Below, piece after piece: positions 8,926 to 18,101 of a stretch of 42,411 bases of DNA. How positions within the stretch are numbered: position 1 is the stretch's first letter; each line of letters begins with the position of its first letter. The notes below the pieces were generated by a model. That model was not told the DNA's origin, did no database searches, and saw only the letters and a program-made list of their open reading frames with translations. The position numbers and the translations under genes are program-made. This DNA comes from Candidatus Eiseniibacteriota bacterium (GTDB taxonomy: Bacteria; Joyebacterota; Joyebacteria; Joyebacterales; Joyebacteraceae). The stretch lies in assembly GCA_030639555.1 (NCBI GenBank), contig DAOWCM010000002.1:1-42411 (forward strand). The letters run 5' to 3'.

Positions 8926-10246
8926 GACCCCTACGCGTGCGGAGGTGGTGGCCCGCATGCAGACGGACGTCTCTCGCGAGGTGCCCGGCTCTAATCCCCG
9001 GCTCCGTGGCTCGTGGATCTGGGGCGTCGTCGTGGGATGCGGCCGGCGCGTCTATGCGTTCTACTACTATCTGACGCGCGTCTCGCTGATGTTCTTCCCG
9101 GACACCGCAACCGGCGCGTGGGCTCGACGCTGGGGTGCCATCTGGGGGCAGACACTCAACGCAGCCACCCGGGCCACGGGTATAGTCGTCTTCAACGCCT
9201 CGAACTCTGAGTATCTGGCCGTCACCGACAATCAAGCGTCGACGAGCGATGGCAAGGTCTACCAGCAGTGGGGCGTTGCTGCGCGTACCGGGAACGTAAT
9301 GACCGTGACGATCACGAGCGTCGGCACACTCGCGACCGCCACGACTACGGCCGGCGACCACGGCCTCTCCTCGGACGTCTCGGTTCTGATTGCGAACGCA
9401 AATCAGGGTGCCTACAACGGCACGTTCACGATTACGGTCACCGCGGCCGACGAGTTTCAGTATACGATGGCGAGCGATCCGGTATCTCCGGCGACCGGTA
9501 CGATCACGGCAACGTGGGCAATTCTCACGTTTCCGTGCCGCTCGGTCCTGACCGGCGCCGATCAGAACCAAGTCGCCGATACTCAGCTCACGCTCGGCTC
9601 GCCCGTGCCCGATGTCGACAGCATAGGCCGCGTGACATTGGACGCCTTAGCCGGGGGAGCCGACCAGGAGACGGATCCAGCGCTCAAGGTTCGCTACCTG
9701 TTCGCGATCCGGAACCCGATCTCGCAGTTCAACGTCGCTGCGATCGTGTTGGCCGCGAAGTCCATTACGGGGGTTACACGCGTCTGGGTACGCGAGGCGA
9801 CGCCCGCAACCGGGCAAGTCACGGTCCACTTCATGCGCGATCTCGACGATGACAATGGGATCCCGACCGGCTCGGAGCTGACGGACGTCGATGGTGCAGT
9901 CCAGGCGATCCGCCCGGCCAACACCGACCCGACGGACGTGATCATCGCGGCGCCTGAGGCCGTACCGTCTGTCTACACGTTCGACGCGCTTTCGCCGAAT
10001 ACGGCGACCATGCAGGCGGCGATCGAGGCGAACCTCGAGCAGTTCTATCGCGAGGAGACAGAGGTGGACGACGGCGTCGTAGTCGAGGGCGATATCCCCG
10101 AGGAGGCGTACGTGGCGACCATCTACAACACAATCGACCCGGTGACGGGCGAGACCGTGCAGTCGTTCACGCTCTCGGCCCCGGCGGGAGATATTACGGT
10201 CACCGCCGGTAAGATCGGAACCCTCAGCACGGTGACGTTCCCGTGA
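8915..10246 (+). CDS. Baseplate J protein (Mu gp47-like) with inserted beta domain
   Basis: 443 residues, GGAGGACGGACT before the ATG. The N-terminus (VVARMQTDVSREVPGSNPRLRGSW) and the core (ATRATGIVVFNASNSEYLAV, GGADQETDPALKVRYLFAIR, AAIVLAAKSITGVTRVWVRE) are classic baseplate J/T4 gp6 sequence. Residues about 128-203 are an inserted Thr-rich beta module (GDHGLSSDVSVLIANANQGA, YNGTFTITVTAADEFQYTMA) of the FCCH/Ig-like type, related to that in the gene at 330. Confidence 0.9.
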   Translation: MAIETPTRAEVVARMQTDVSREVPGSNPRLRGSWIWGVVVGCGRRVYAFYYYLTRVSLMFFPDTATGAWARRWGAIWGQTLNAATRATGIVVFNASNSEYLAVTDNQASTSDGKVYQQWGVAARTGNVMTVTITSVGTLATATTTAGDHGLSSDVSVLIANANQGAYNGTFTITVTAADEFQYTMASDPVSPATGTITATWAILTFPCRSVLTGADQNQVADTQLTLGSPVPDVDSIGRVTLDALAGGADQETDPALKVRYLFAIRNPISQFNVAAIVLAAKSITGVTRVWVREATPATGQVTVHFMRDLDDDNGIPTGSELTDVDGAVQAIRPANTDPTDVIIAAPEAVPSVYTFDALSPNTATMQAAIEANLEQFYREETEVDDGVVVEGDIPEEAYVATIYNTIDPVTGETVQSFTLSAPAGDITVTAGKIGTLSTVTFP

Positions 10247-10866
10247 CGCGCCCGGTACGGACACACGACGAGCAGACGGCCGCGCTGGCGCGCTACATGC
10301 CGCTCGGGAAGATCTGGCGAGCATTCCGGGCTACCGGGACTACGAGCCGCGCGTTCATCGCGGGACTGGCCCTCGAGATGGTCCGTATCGACGAGACGAT
10401 CCGACGGCTCGAGGCCGAGGTATTGCCAGACCAGACCGAGGCGTACATCGCCGAGTGGGAACGGGCCGTCGGGATCCCGGATGAGTACGGGTGCCTCAAG
10501 GGCCTCGGAAGCGTCGCCAATCGTCGCCGCGACGTGCTGATCAAGCTCGCCTCGATGGGACTCCAGACCGCCGCCGACTTCGTAGCTCTCGCCAAGCAAT
10601 TCGGGATCGTCGTGTCGATTAAGGGCGGCGCCTACTACTCGACGACCCTGCTGGCAAACGAGCCGACGATCGTATTCGCAGACGATCGTACGGCGCGGCA
10701 TACGATCGTGGTCGAGTACGGCACCGACGAAGGGAACGTATTCCCGTTCGTCGATAGGTTCCCGATCCCATTCGGCAGTACTAATCTGGCGCTCTTGCAA
10801 TGCATCTTCGAGCGGACCAAGCCCGCCACGTGTGACGTCATCTTCCGCCGCAACGTGGGCGCGTAA
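10243..10866 (+). CDS. Mu gp48-like baseplate protein (DUF2313/YmfQ family)
   Basis: 207 residues, GTG start overlapping the J stop. The N-terminus LARYMPLGKIWRAFRATG and the helix-rich middle with QTEAYIAEWERAVGIPDEYG and RRDVLIKLASMGLQTAADFV are the hallmark of the DUF2313 family, which in Mu (gp48) closes the inner baseplate/wedge set. It is followed at 13 nt by the fibre-type gene with a GGAGG site. Confidence 0.85.
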   Translation: MTRPVRTHDEQTAALARYMPLGKIWRAFRATGTTSRAFIAGLALEMVRIDETIRRLEAEVLPDQTEAYIAEWERAVGIPDEYGCLKGLGSVANRRRDVLIKLASMGLQTAADFVALAKQFGIVVSIKGGAYYSTTLLANEPTIVFADDRTARHTIVVEYGTDEGNVFPFVDRFPIPFGSTNLALLQCIFERTKPATCDVIFRRNVGA

Positions 10867-10878
10867 GGAGGAACGACC

Positions 10879-12135
10879 ATGCTGGACCTCAACGACAAAG
10901 TAGACTCTGTAGACGAGCTCCCGGCGGAAGAGTGGAACAATCAAGAAAGCGAGATGCTCTATGTGATCACGGAGACCGGGCAGACGCCCGCGGCCTCGCC
11001 TCCCGATCCCGACCAGCACCAGCTCGGGAAGGCCATCGCAAACTACGTATCCCGGGCCGTGTACGGCACGGAATCCGGCTCGGATGGTACAGCGTACATC
11101 CTAACCCCGCCCGGCGCGTTCCAGAAGGCGACGGCCTACTGGCTAGGGATGATCGTCGTATTCAAGCCGAACTACTCGAACACGATCGGCAACCCGACGG
11201 TCAACTACAACAGCCTCGGCGCCAAGAATATCCGCCGCATGGAAGGCGGGTTCCTCCAGCCCGGGGACCTTCAGGCGGGCGTGTACCACCGGCTCATCTA
11301 CCAGGGCACGAACTTCCGGCTCCTCGATCCCCGGTTCCATTCGCAGCCGCGGGGCTACATCGATGGCTTTCTTCATTCGAGAGAATCCGCGATCAGCGTC
11401 AACGTCGCCAGCGGCGGGCGTTGCATGGCAAGCGACGGAACGGTGATGATGTATAACGAAGCGGAGATGACGAAGGAGATCGACGCCGCGTGGTCCGCGG
11501 GTGATGATGCTGGGGGCTATCCGTCGACGCTCGACCTCGGCGCAGGCGCGGGCGTCTTGATGCCGAATCTGTGGTACCGCTTCTTCGCGCTCTGGGAGGA
11601 TGACGACGGCGAGGATGTCGATTACGGCTGGGACTCGGTCGCAAACTCAGATGCGTCGGCGCTACTTGCCGATGCGACCGACTACAACCGCTACCGACAG
11701 ATCGGCTGGCACCGGACGGGCGGCGCTACGACTATCCGACACTATCACCAGGACCCGGACAACCCGAACTACATCCTGTGGGATGTGCCGGAGGCCGATC
11801 TCACGAATCAAGCGGCTACGGTCGGGAGTCGAGGTGTACGCACGATCACGGCACCTCCGTACTGTCGCGCCGACATCTCGGTTACTATGAGCGCTTCGGG
11901 TGCGACGTATCAATTCGTCGGACTGATTACGGCGATCGCGCAGACGGCGACGACCCCGGCGGGCGGTGCGCACAACATCAGTATCGCCCGTGATGATTCC
12001 GATCTCTCTGCCTCGGCCACGCGCCTCGTCGTCAACGTCGGCGCAAACTCGACGATTGGCGAGGAGTTCGACGCCGCTGGTGTTGCGATTTGGCTCAATA
12101 CACTCGGCTACTACTACAACCGAGGGAAGGCGTAG
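10879..12135 (+). CDS. Putative tail fibre / host-recognition protein
   Basis: 418 residues directly after the last baseplate gene, the usual place for tail fibres. Residues 1-60 (LDLNDKVDSVDELPAEEWN...) look like a baseplate-attachment region found in short fibres. The middle is Gly/Asn/Tyr-rich beta sequence, and the last 130 residues (ATVGSRGVRTITAPPYCRAD, SATYQFVGLITAI) resemble a globular beta tip. No catalytic motif seen. No chaperone gene follows. Fibre function is inferred from context. Confidence 0.6.
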   Translation: MLDLNDKVDSVDELPAEEWNNQESEMLYVITETGQTPAASPPDPDQHQLGKAIANYVSRAVYGTESGSDGTAYILTPPGAFQKATAYWLGMIVVFKPNYSNTIGNPTVNYNSLGAKNIRRMEGGFLQPGDLQAGVYHRLIYQGTNFRLLDPRFHSQPRGYIDGFLHSRESAISVNVASGGRCMASDGTVMMYNEAEMTKEIDAAWSAGDDAGGYPSTLDLGAGAGVLMPNLWYRFFALWEDDDGEDVDYGWDSVANSDASALLADATDYNRYRQIGWHRTGGATTIRHYHQDPDNPNYILWDVPEADLTNQAATVGSRGVRTITAPPYCRADISVTMSASGATYQFVGLITAIAQTATTPAGGAHNISIARDDSDLSASATRLVVNVGANSTIGEEFDAAGVAIWLNTLGYYYNRGKA

Positions 12136-12145
12136 GAGGCACTAG

Positions 12146-12688
12146 ATGGCCGCCGAGGAAGCGCTACTGACTGCGATCAAGGATTCTGCCACTCGTCAAG
12201 AGGCTGGCACCGATAAGATGCTGATCGCGGTCGGCGAGGTCTCGACGGATGTACGTGGACTGGCAACCGCGATCGCCAAAGGGTTCGCACAACAGCCATC
12301 ACAACAGCGCGCTAACGGCCCCGGAACGTGGCCCCTGCTCTTCGCGGTTGGCACTCTATTCGTCGCCATGCTCTCTCCGGTCTACATCATGGTCTCGGCC
12401 GTCTCCGAACAGGTCGACGCCATGGATGCTCGTATGATTCAGGATGACGTTCGCGAAATCGAAGACAAGGAGGACGCGGCGCGGCGGGGCGAGCGGTTTA
12501 CCGAGGTCGAGACACAATTCGATTGCTCTGGTGCTCGAATCACTCGAGAGCACGAGTTTCAGGATCAGCTGATCGAGTGGGGCCGTATGTGGCGGAACGA
12601 TCACGATCGCGATGCGTTGGTCCGTTCCCGCGCGGCGGTCGACGACCTACGTAGGCAGCTTCATGATCTGGAACACAGAGGGGAATAA
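12146..12688 (+). CDS. Single-span membrane protein with coiled-coil flanks, unknown function
   Basis: 180 residues. One clear transmembrane stretch, WPLLFAVGTLFVAMLSPVYI (about 62-81), sits between an Ala/Asp-rich helical N-terminus and a charged C-terminal coiled coil (EQVDAMDARMIQDDVREIED and on to RAAVDDLRRQLHDLEHRGE). A small membrane protein after the fibre gene may be a holin or i-spanin-like lysis component, or may anchor the exported proteins that follow. I cannot assign a family. Its stop lies just before the next ATG (2 nt), suggesting coupled translation. Confidence 0.6.
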   Translation: MAAEEALLTAIKDSATRQEAGTDKMLIAVGEVSTDVRGLATAIAKGFAQQPSQQRANGPGTWPLLFAVGTLFVAMLSPVYIMVSAVSEQVDAMDARMIQDDVREIEDKEDAARRGERFTEVETQFDCSGARITREHEFQDQLIEWGRMWRNDHDRDALVRSRAAVDDLRRQLHDLEHRGE

Positions 12689-12689
12689 C

Positions 12690-15600
12690 ATGTACGACGA
12701 CGGCAGACCTACGATTCCGATTGCCGTGATTGCGATCGCTGTGTACCTGATGCTGATGGTTTTGGCGGTAACCTCCGACGCGGTGCCCGACTGCACGGCG
12801 CCGAGCGTCGGAACGGTCGAGTTGGGCCCGGTCGACGAGTTCACGAGCGGCCTCTACGAGTGCGAGGAGGGAGGCGATCCGGCGAGTACAGATTGGATCG
12901 ACGTCCCGAATACCGTCACCGTCCGGCAGGTTCTCGACGTCGACTTCACGGCCGACGGCGCTGCGATTACCGTACGGTACGGCGGCGAGTACTGGATGGA
13001 TGTGCCAACCGACGGCGGCGGGAACGCGTTGAACCTGAAGTTCTGGGCCGGACAAGACGAAGAGCCAGCGGCCGAGGGGGACGTCGCTCTCTATACCGCC
13101 CCCGGCTCGAAGTTCTACGGGCTCGGCGGCTACCTGACCCGCTCTCTCGACCAGCCTCTCGTTCGCACATCCGTCTCCCATGCGCTCGGCAACGTTTGGA
13201 TCGCCGACGGCGTGGCCCCCTGCGGTACCGGCACGGACGACGAGGCCGGGTACATCGGAGGCAATACCGGGGGGTCGTGTGCGGCTGGTAACGAAGAGTA
13301 CAATTGGACGCTCGTCTACACGACGGAGAGGAACAACCCGGGGGCGGCGAACGAGGATACGACCTGGGATTTCCCGGCCGGCACCGATACGACGATCGTC
13401 TGTGCGGTGGCGGGCGGGACTCCGAACACTGCGAATTGTAACAACGTCGTCGGGGGCCTCACCGACGTCGGCTCTTATACGGCTGCCTCGAGCCCGTTCG
13501 GCACGTTCGACCAAGGCGGGAACGTCTGGGAATGGCTCGAGACGATCGACGACGCCAACCGATACACACGCGGCGGCTCGTACTCGGTACCCGCTGGGAA
13601 TGCAGACGAGGTCATCCGCAGCTCGGTTGTCGCCACCTCCGAGGCCGGCATCCGGGGGTTCCGCGTGGCGGCCCCGTACGGGACGGAGGATTACGTAGCG
13701 TGGACTCCGGTTGGCGCCCCGGCGATGTCGGAGAACCCATACGGGGAGGTCGACTACTCGTATCTGATCGGCACCTACGAAGTGACGAATACCGAGTACA
13801 CGGAGCTTCTGAACGCGGTGGCCGCCACCGATACGAACGTGCTCTACAACACCTCGATGGGCTCGGGCGAGGGCGGGATCGACCGTAGCGGGGCCCCCGG
13901 TAGCTACACGTACGCGGTGGCCGGAGGTGAAGGAGATCGCCCGGTCAACTTCGTCTCGTTCTGGGATGCCACGAGATTCGCCAATTGGCTGCACAACGAC
14001 AAGCCGTCGGGCGCGCAGAGTACGGCGACGACCGAGGACGGGGCCTATACACTCGCCGCCGGTTGCGACCTCGACAACACGTGCACGCGTAATGCCGCGG
14101 CGCTCGTCTGGGTCACCAGTGAGGACGAGTGGTATAAGGCGGCCTATTACGAGGCGGGCGACGATAACAACCTCGACGAGAGCCTCTCGGCCGTCGCGAC
14201 GGACTTCTTGGTCGTGTACCGCACGGGCGCCGAGGCGGGACATGCGTACGTCGTCTCGATCGTAGACCACGGGGCCGATCAGTTCGGTCTCACGCTCGAT
14301 ACCCGCCAGCTGGCACCGCTGTACACGAACGACAATGAGGCATTCCCGCTCACGTGGCGTGCGATCGTAGCCGGCTCGAGCTACAACCCCAGCACGTCGG
14401 GCGACGTGTGTGTGGAGTCGAACGAGGACCTGCTCGCTACGCTCGGACACGGCGGCTACGTGGGCGCGTACCTGCGCGGGTGCCCCACGATCGACGGCAC
14501 GGAGTGCGATACGAACGTGCGGAAGATATCGGCCTCGGTCGACGATACAGACTGCTCGGGCGGGGTAGCGACCGGCCGCGCCTCGTTCTGGTTCGAAGAG
14601 CCTCTCGCGGGAGACTATCCGGATAACTGGGATTTCACGATCGAGCCCCTCGGAGTCGAGCCCGGTGACGAGTTTCATCTACTGATCCCGGCGCGAATCT
14701 GGATCGCGAACGAGCGCGTCGATGGCGAAGGGAAGCTCGTATTCAAGGGCGACGTTACGCTGCGCGGCGTCCAGCTATGCGGGATGGGCGAGGTGTGGTT
14801 CGACGGGGCGAATGCGACGATCAGCGACACCCATACCTGCGCGTGTGGCATCGACGGTGCGCCGTGCATGAAGTTCCACAATATGCAGCGGATCGACATG
14901 GCCTCGTCGTCGTTCGTGGGCGGCCCGGAGCTAGAGGATAGCGGGCACGTTGAGATCCAGAACCTACTCGGCCGGGCTCATTTTCAGCGGGTCGTATCGC
15001 GTTACTACGGCGACGATGCGTGGAGCGTAACCGGCACAGCCTCGACCGGACGTGGGTACTTCTACGACATCACGTGCGAGCGGAAGGGGATCGGAGACGG
15101 CATCCGTACGATCGACTGCTTCGAGGTCGACGACGACGCATGGCTCGGCGGCTGGATCTATGATCTCTTCACCACAGACCCGATACAGCAGGAGGTCGGC
15201 CATATCCTGAAATCCGAGACGCACCCGCTGGTCGTGAACGGTCTCTTCATCTTCGGTCTTGCTGGCGTTCTCGGCGGCGGGGGCGAAGGCGGGGGGATTA
15301 CCCGCGAGGGTGTAGGCGATCAGGTCTACACGAGCAACGTATGGGGGCGCCGCGTATATTCCTTGCGGCTCTCGGCCGTGACGAACAGCTTCACCGGCTC
15401 GTATACCTCGGGGTGTGACTTCCGAGACAGCACGTTTGAAGTTGGCAACGGGGCCTCCTGGAACAGCGATGCGACGCCCGTAACCGTCGAGTACTGCTAT
15501 TTCGAGAACACCTCGATCGACGAAGAGAAGTTCATCCACGCCAACGACGCGACCGGGAGCGCGCGAGTGCGCGGGAACGTGTTCGCGAACACCACGACAA

Positions 15601-16169
15601 CGGCCACCGATGCGAATAGCTCGGTCATCATGATCGCGCTCGACGGGGACCCAGCGACTCAGGTCGAGGTTGTCGAGAACGCGATCGTCTGGGACGAGGG
15701 CGAGACCACGGGCTTCGACCATGGTATCGGCAGCGACGAGGGCGCACAGGACGACACGGTAATACTGGGCGGCAATCTCGTCGACGGTCTCGTGACTATC
15801 GACGCGGGCGTGACGGCTGCCCTCTTCGGGGTCCCGGCGCCGGTGCTGGTGTTCACGACCGTACCGGACGGGATGAACAATTGCGCGGGTCGGGGCGATG
15901 CCACGGATGGCGGGGCCACGTTCGAGAGGGTCGAGAACCACGGTGGCTACCCGGTGCGGCCGCTCATGATGGGGCCCATGCGCAGGGCCGATGCGGATGG
16001 GGGGCGGCAGGATGCGCCGCGGGATACTTGGAGCGATGAGTTGAACTGCGGCGCGCGTAGCGGGCACGGCGGGGCGGGGATCGGACCCGGGCACTCGTGG
16101 GGGTGGATGAAGGCGGGCCTCCCTGAGCCGAAACCGAGCTTCAAGGGAACGGCACGGCGGGGGCGCTAA
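12690..16169 (+). CDS. Exported protein: permuted FGE-like domain plus probable beta-helix
   Basis: 1159 residues from ATG 12690. Residues 9-28 are a signal sequence or anchor (IPIAVIAIAVYLMLMVLAV), so the bulk should be extracytoplasmic; it contains many Cys. Residues about 222-328 match the C-terminal half of the formylglycine-generating enzyme/sulfatase-modifying-factor fold (WDFPAGTD, GTFDQGGNVWEWLE, TRGGSY, IRGFRVA). Residues about 336-488 match its N-terminal half (YLIGTYEVTNTEYTELLNAV, RPVNFVSFWDATRFANWLHN, TTEDGAYTL, TSEDEWYKAAYY). The order is thus reversed relative to the family. The last roughly 450 residues read like a right-handed beta-helix. I do not see the catalytic Cys pair of true FGE, so a binding role is more likely. 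It might be a surface adhesin, depolymerase or fibre. The stop overlaps the next ATG. Confidence 0.65.
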   Translation: MYDDGRPTIPIAVIAIAVYLMLMVLAVTSDAVPDCTAPSVGTVELGPVDEFTSGLYECEEGGDPASTDWIDVPNTVTVRQVLDVDFTADGAAITVRYGGEYWMDVPTDGGGNALNLKFWAGQDEEPAAEGDVALYTAPGSKFYGLGGYLTRSLDQPLVRTSVSHALGNVWIADGVAPCGTGTDDEAGYIGGNTGGSCAAGNEEYNWTLVYTTERNNPGAANEDTTWDFPAGTDTTIVCAVAGGTPNTANCNNVVGGLTDVGSYTAASSPFGTFDQGGNVWEWLETIDDANRYTRGGSYSVPAGNADEVIRSSVVATSEAGIRGFRVAAPYGTEDYVAWTPVGAPAMSENPYGEVDYSYLIGTYEVTNTEYTELLNAVAATDTNVLYNTSMGSGEGGIDRSGAPGSYTYAVAGGEGDRPVNFVSFWDATRFANWLHNDKPSGAQSTATTEDGAYTLAAGCDLDNTCTRNAAALVWVTSEDEWYKAAYYEAGDDNNLDESLSAVATDFLVVYRTGAEAGHAYVVSIVDHGADQFGLTLDTRQLAPLYTNDNEAFPLTWRAIVAGSSYNPSTSGDVCVESNEDLLATLGHGGYVGAYLRGCPTIDGTECDTNVRKISASVDDTDCSGGVATGRASFWFEEPLAGDYPDNWDFTIEPLGVEPGDEFHLLIPARIWIANERVDGEGKLVFKGDVTLRGVQLCGMGEVWFDGANATISDTHTCACGIDGAPCMKFHNMQRIDMASSSFVGGPELEDSGHVEIQNLLGRAHFQRVVSRYYGDDAWSVTGTASTGRGYFYDITCERKGIGDGIRTIDCFEVDDDAWLGGWIYDLFTTDPIQQEVGHILKSETHPLVVNGLFIFGLAGVLGGGGEGGGITREGVGDQVYTSNVWGRRVYSLRLSAVTNSFTGSYTSGCDFRDSTFEVGNGASWNSDATPVTVEYCYFENTSIDEEKFIHANDATGSARVRGNVFANTTTTATDANSSVIMIALDGDPATQVEVVENAIVWDEGETTGFDHGIGSDEGAQDDTVILGGNLVDGLVTIDAGVTAALFGVPAPVLVFTTVPDGMNNCAGRGDATDGGATFERVENHGGYPVRPLMMGPMRRADADGGRQDAPRDTWSDELNCGARSGHGGAGIGPGHSWGWMKAGLPEPKPSFKGTARRGR

Positions 16170-17647
16170 TGGGCCGGCATACACAATGGGGGAACGACAC
16201 CGAACGCCAGATAATCGTGATGTGGAAACAGATCGCTGTGATGTGGACAATTATTGGAATCCTCATATTGGTCGGTCTTGCGAAGATCGCGTCAGGAGCC
16301 CCCGGAGAGTGCTTCATTGTTTCGCTCGGAGATCTCCAGAACGCGACGAAGTGCGACAACGCGTCCGGTGCAACTGATGCATGGGATGCTGCAGTCGACT
16401 GGATCATCGCAGCCGACCCCCCGCCAGCGCTGGTGTACGCAGGCGGCGACCTGGTTCACGGCAACGACTTTCATGGCGACGGTGCGGACTGTTACTGTCA
16501 GTCCAGGGTGCCGGATCCGCCAGAGGTGTGCGGCGACTTCACCAGCCCCTATCATGAAGCCGACTGGCCAGATCCGTACGATGACCCGCAGTCGTGCGTG
16601 GTGTGCAATACGGCCCGTGCAGTCGAATGCGAACTCGGCGTCGCCGGCATCTTCTGCGAGTACGAGCGGGCGCGCACCTGGTTCGAGCGCCTTGACGCTG
16701 ACGCTGACGCGTACCCCGTGATCTTTGGCGCCGGGAACCACGACATGAACGGGGCAGCCGGCTCGACAAATCAATGCTGGATGGATTGTGTCGACTTCAA
16801 CACGTATTTCGGCCCTGGCAAGGCGACCGTCAACGCGATCGATCTCAATACGATCACCCCCTCGATAGCGTGTGCCGGGGCCGCCGACGGCATCAGCTCC
16901 CAGTGCATGTCGCAGGCGCTCACGTTCGACTGCGGTGGGATCGCGATGCGGTGGATCGAGGTCGCCTTCAACTCGATCCAGGACGACTACGTGCCGGGTA
17001 CGCCCAGCGGCCAGATCCTCCCCTCCGTGCTCGAGTGGGCGCAGGCGGATCTCGTAGCACACGAGGGGAAGCCGACAATCCTCAGCTCCCACATGTGCAT
17101 TCGCGAGGACTGTACCGATCCGTACGCGGCCGACTACGACGGCTCGTGGTGTACGAACTCGGGTTCGTTCTCTGGCGGCTGGGTAGGGTTCGAGTTCTTC
17201 GACGTACTGGCCGTCAACCCGTGGGTTCTCGTCGCCGGCTGGTGTGGGCACATCCGCAACAACCACCACAAGATAACGACGGTCCCATCCGGTAAGCGTC
17301 AGCTGGGGACGGCCTACGATATGTCTTTCCAGCAGGGCGACGGCTTCGGCCCCAATAGTCCGCTCGTCTGGGCGGTAACCGCGAACGGAGGTGCTGGGAC
17401 GATCCAGGTCGTTCACATTGACGCCGTACGCGGTACGATCTCGAGCCGTGCGTACTCGCCGTACGCGAGGAGCCTCTACCTGGGGACGTCGAACTTCCGG
17501 TACAACGACATGCGCACGTCCCCGGCGATGGCGGTCGACTGGACCGAGTCGATCCCGATGTGCGAGGACCGCGGTCGGTTCACGATCCCGGAGGGCATCT
17601 GCACGGGGCAGGCGCCCGCCGATTGTAACTGCAAGAATCCACGATAG
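16169..17647 (+). CDS. Exported calcineurin-like metallophosphoesterase
   Basis: 492 residues. A hydrophobic stretch at about 25-41 ending ASGAPG (about 41-46) looks like a signal peptide. Metallophosphoesterase motifs follow in order: LGDLQ (D55), GGDLVH (92-97), AGNHDM (GNHD 189-192), a His at SSHMC (H308), and GHIRNNHH (from 360), the usual two-metal ligands. About 22 Cys, an even number, suggest disulfides and a periplasmic or extracellular site. Substrate unknown: phosphoesters of lipids, nucleotides or surface glycans are possible. Translation is coupled to the permuted FGE-like gene, so the two may work together. Phages rarely carry exported enzymes of this family inside the tail-lysis interval. 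Confidence 0.75.
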   Translation: MGRHTQWGNDTERQIIVMWKQIAVMWTIIGILILVGLAKIASGAPGECFIVSLGDLQNATKCDNASGATDAWDAAVDWIIAADPPPALVYAGGDLVHGNDFHGDGADCYCQSRVPDPPEVCGDFTSPYHEADWPDPYDDPQSCVVCNTARAVECELGVAGIFCEYERARTWFERLDADADAYPVIFGAGNHDMNGAAGSTNQCWMDCVDFNTYFGPGKATVNAIDLNTITPSIACAGAADGISSQCMSQALTFDCGGIAMRWIEVAFNSIQDDYVPGTPSGQILPSVLEWAQADLVAHEGKPTILSSHMCIREDCTDPYAADYDGSWCTNSGSFSGGWVGFEFFDVLAVNPWVLVAGWCGHIRNNHHKITTVPSGKRQLGTAYDMSFQQGDGFGPNSPLVWAVTANGGAGTIQVVHIDAVRGTISSRAYSPYARSLYLGTSNFRYNDMRTSPAMAVDWTESIPMCEDRGRFTIPEGICTGQAPADCNCKNPR

Positions 17648-17658
17648 AGGAGCTGGCC

Positions 17659-17844
17659 ATGTTCGAACAGATTCTCGAGATCCTGAGTAACCCGGTGGTC
17701 TTTGTACCGCTCGGGTTGGCGCTGGTCGCCGGCATCGACCGCCTGGTACAGAAGACCGACGCCGAGTGGGATAACAAGGTCTGGTTCAAGTTCGTCCGCA
17801 AACCCCTTGCCGCGTGGCTCGGCAAGAAGAACCCGAAGCCGTGA
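17659..17844 (+). CDS. Small membrane protein, candidate holin
   Basis: 61 residues with AGAGGAG before the ATG. It has a single hydrophobic segment, NPVVFVPLGLALVAGIDRLV (about 11-30), then a basic C-terminus rich in Lys/Trp ending GKKNPKP. The size, one membrane span and charged tail, together with the spanin-like pair just downstream, make a holin or holin-like role the best guess. No family match recognised. Confidence 0.6.
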   Translation: MFEQILEILSNPVVFVPLGLALVAGIDRLVQKTDAEWDNKVWFKFVRKPLAAWLGKKNPKP

Positions 17845-18101
17845 GCGCCGTCTATGTCGCTCTCGGGTGTATCTCAGCTGTCGCCCTCGTGGTTATTGGA
17901 CTACGAATGTCGCGGCGCGGAGGTGAGAAATATGGGGCAACCCGTGAACGAGCTGACTCGCTTGCCGAGAGTGCCGAGAGGAAGGCCCGCGCCGATCGGA
18001 TTCGAGCGGAGCCGATTCCGGATGATCCTGCTGATGCTTGGGGCCGTCATACTCGCCGCCGCCGTGTGGTCCGGGTGTCCGAAGAGCCCGAGGCCGATTG
18101 A
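17841..18101 (+). CDS. Candidate inner-membrane spanin (Rz-like)
   Basis: 86 residues from GTG 17841, overlapping the previous stop (GTGA). An N-terminal span (VALGCISAVALVVIGLRM) is followed by a highly charged helical region (RERADSLAESAERKARADRI), the layout of i-spanins, which bridge inner and outer membranes in the final step of lysis. A second membrane-type gene lies in the +1 frame within and beyond it, as in lambda Rz/Rz1. Assigned by architecture, not by sequence similarity. Confidence 0.5.
   Translation: MSAVYVALGCISAVALVVIGLRMSRRGGEKYGATRERADSLAESAERKARADRIRAEPIPDDPADAWGRHTRRRRVVRVSEEPEAD

Noticed and set aside
12540..14678. 712-aa minus-strand open frame
   Set aside because: High-GC antisense shadow of the FGE-like gene, Arg/Val/Asp-rich with no domain character; same for other long antisense frames in 16-18 kb and 33-34 kb.
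12690..16169. Diversity-generating retroelement target (FGE/C-type lectin domain)
   Set aside because: No reverse transcriptase gene and no template/variable repeat pair were seen in the window.
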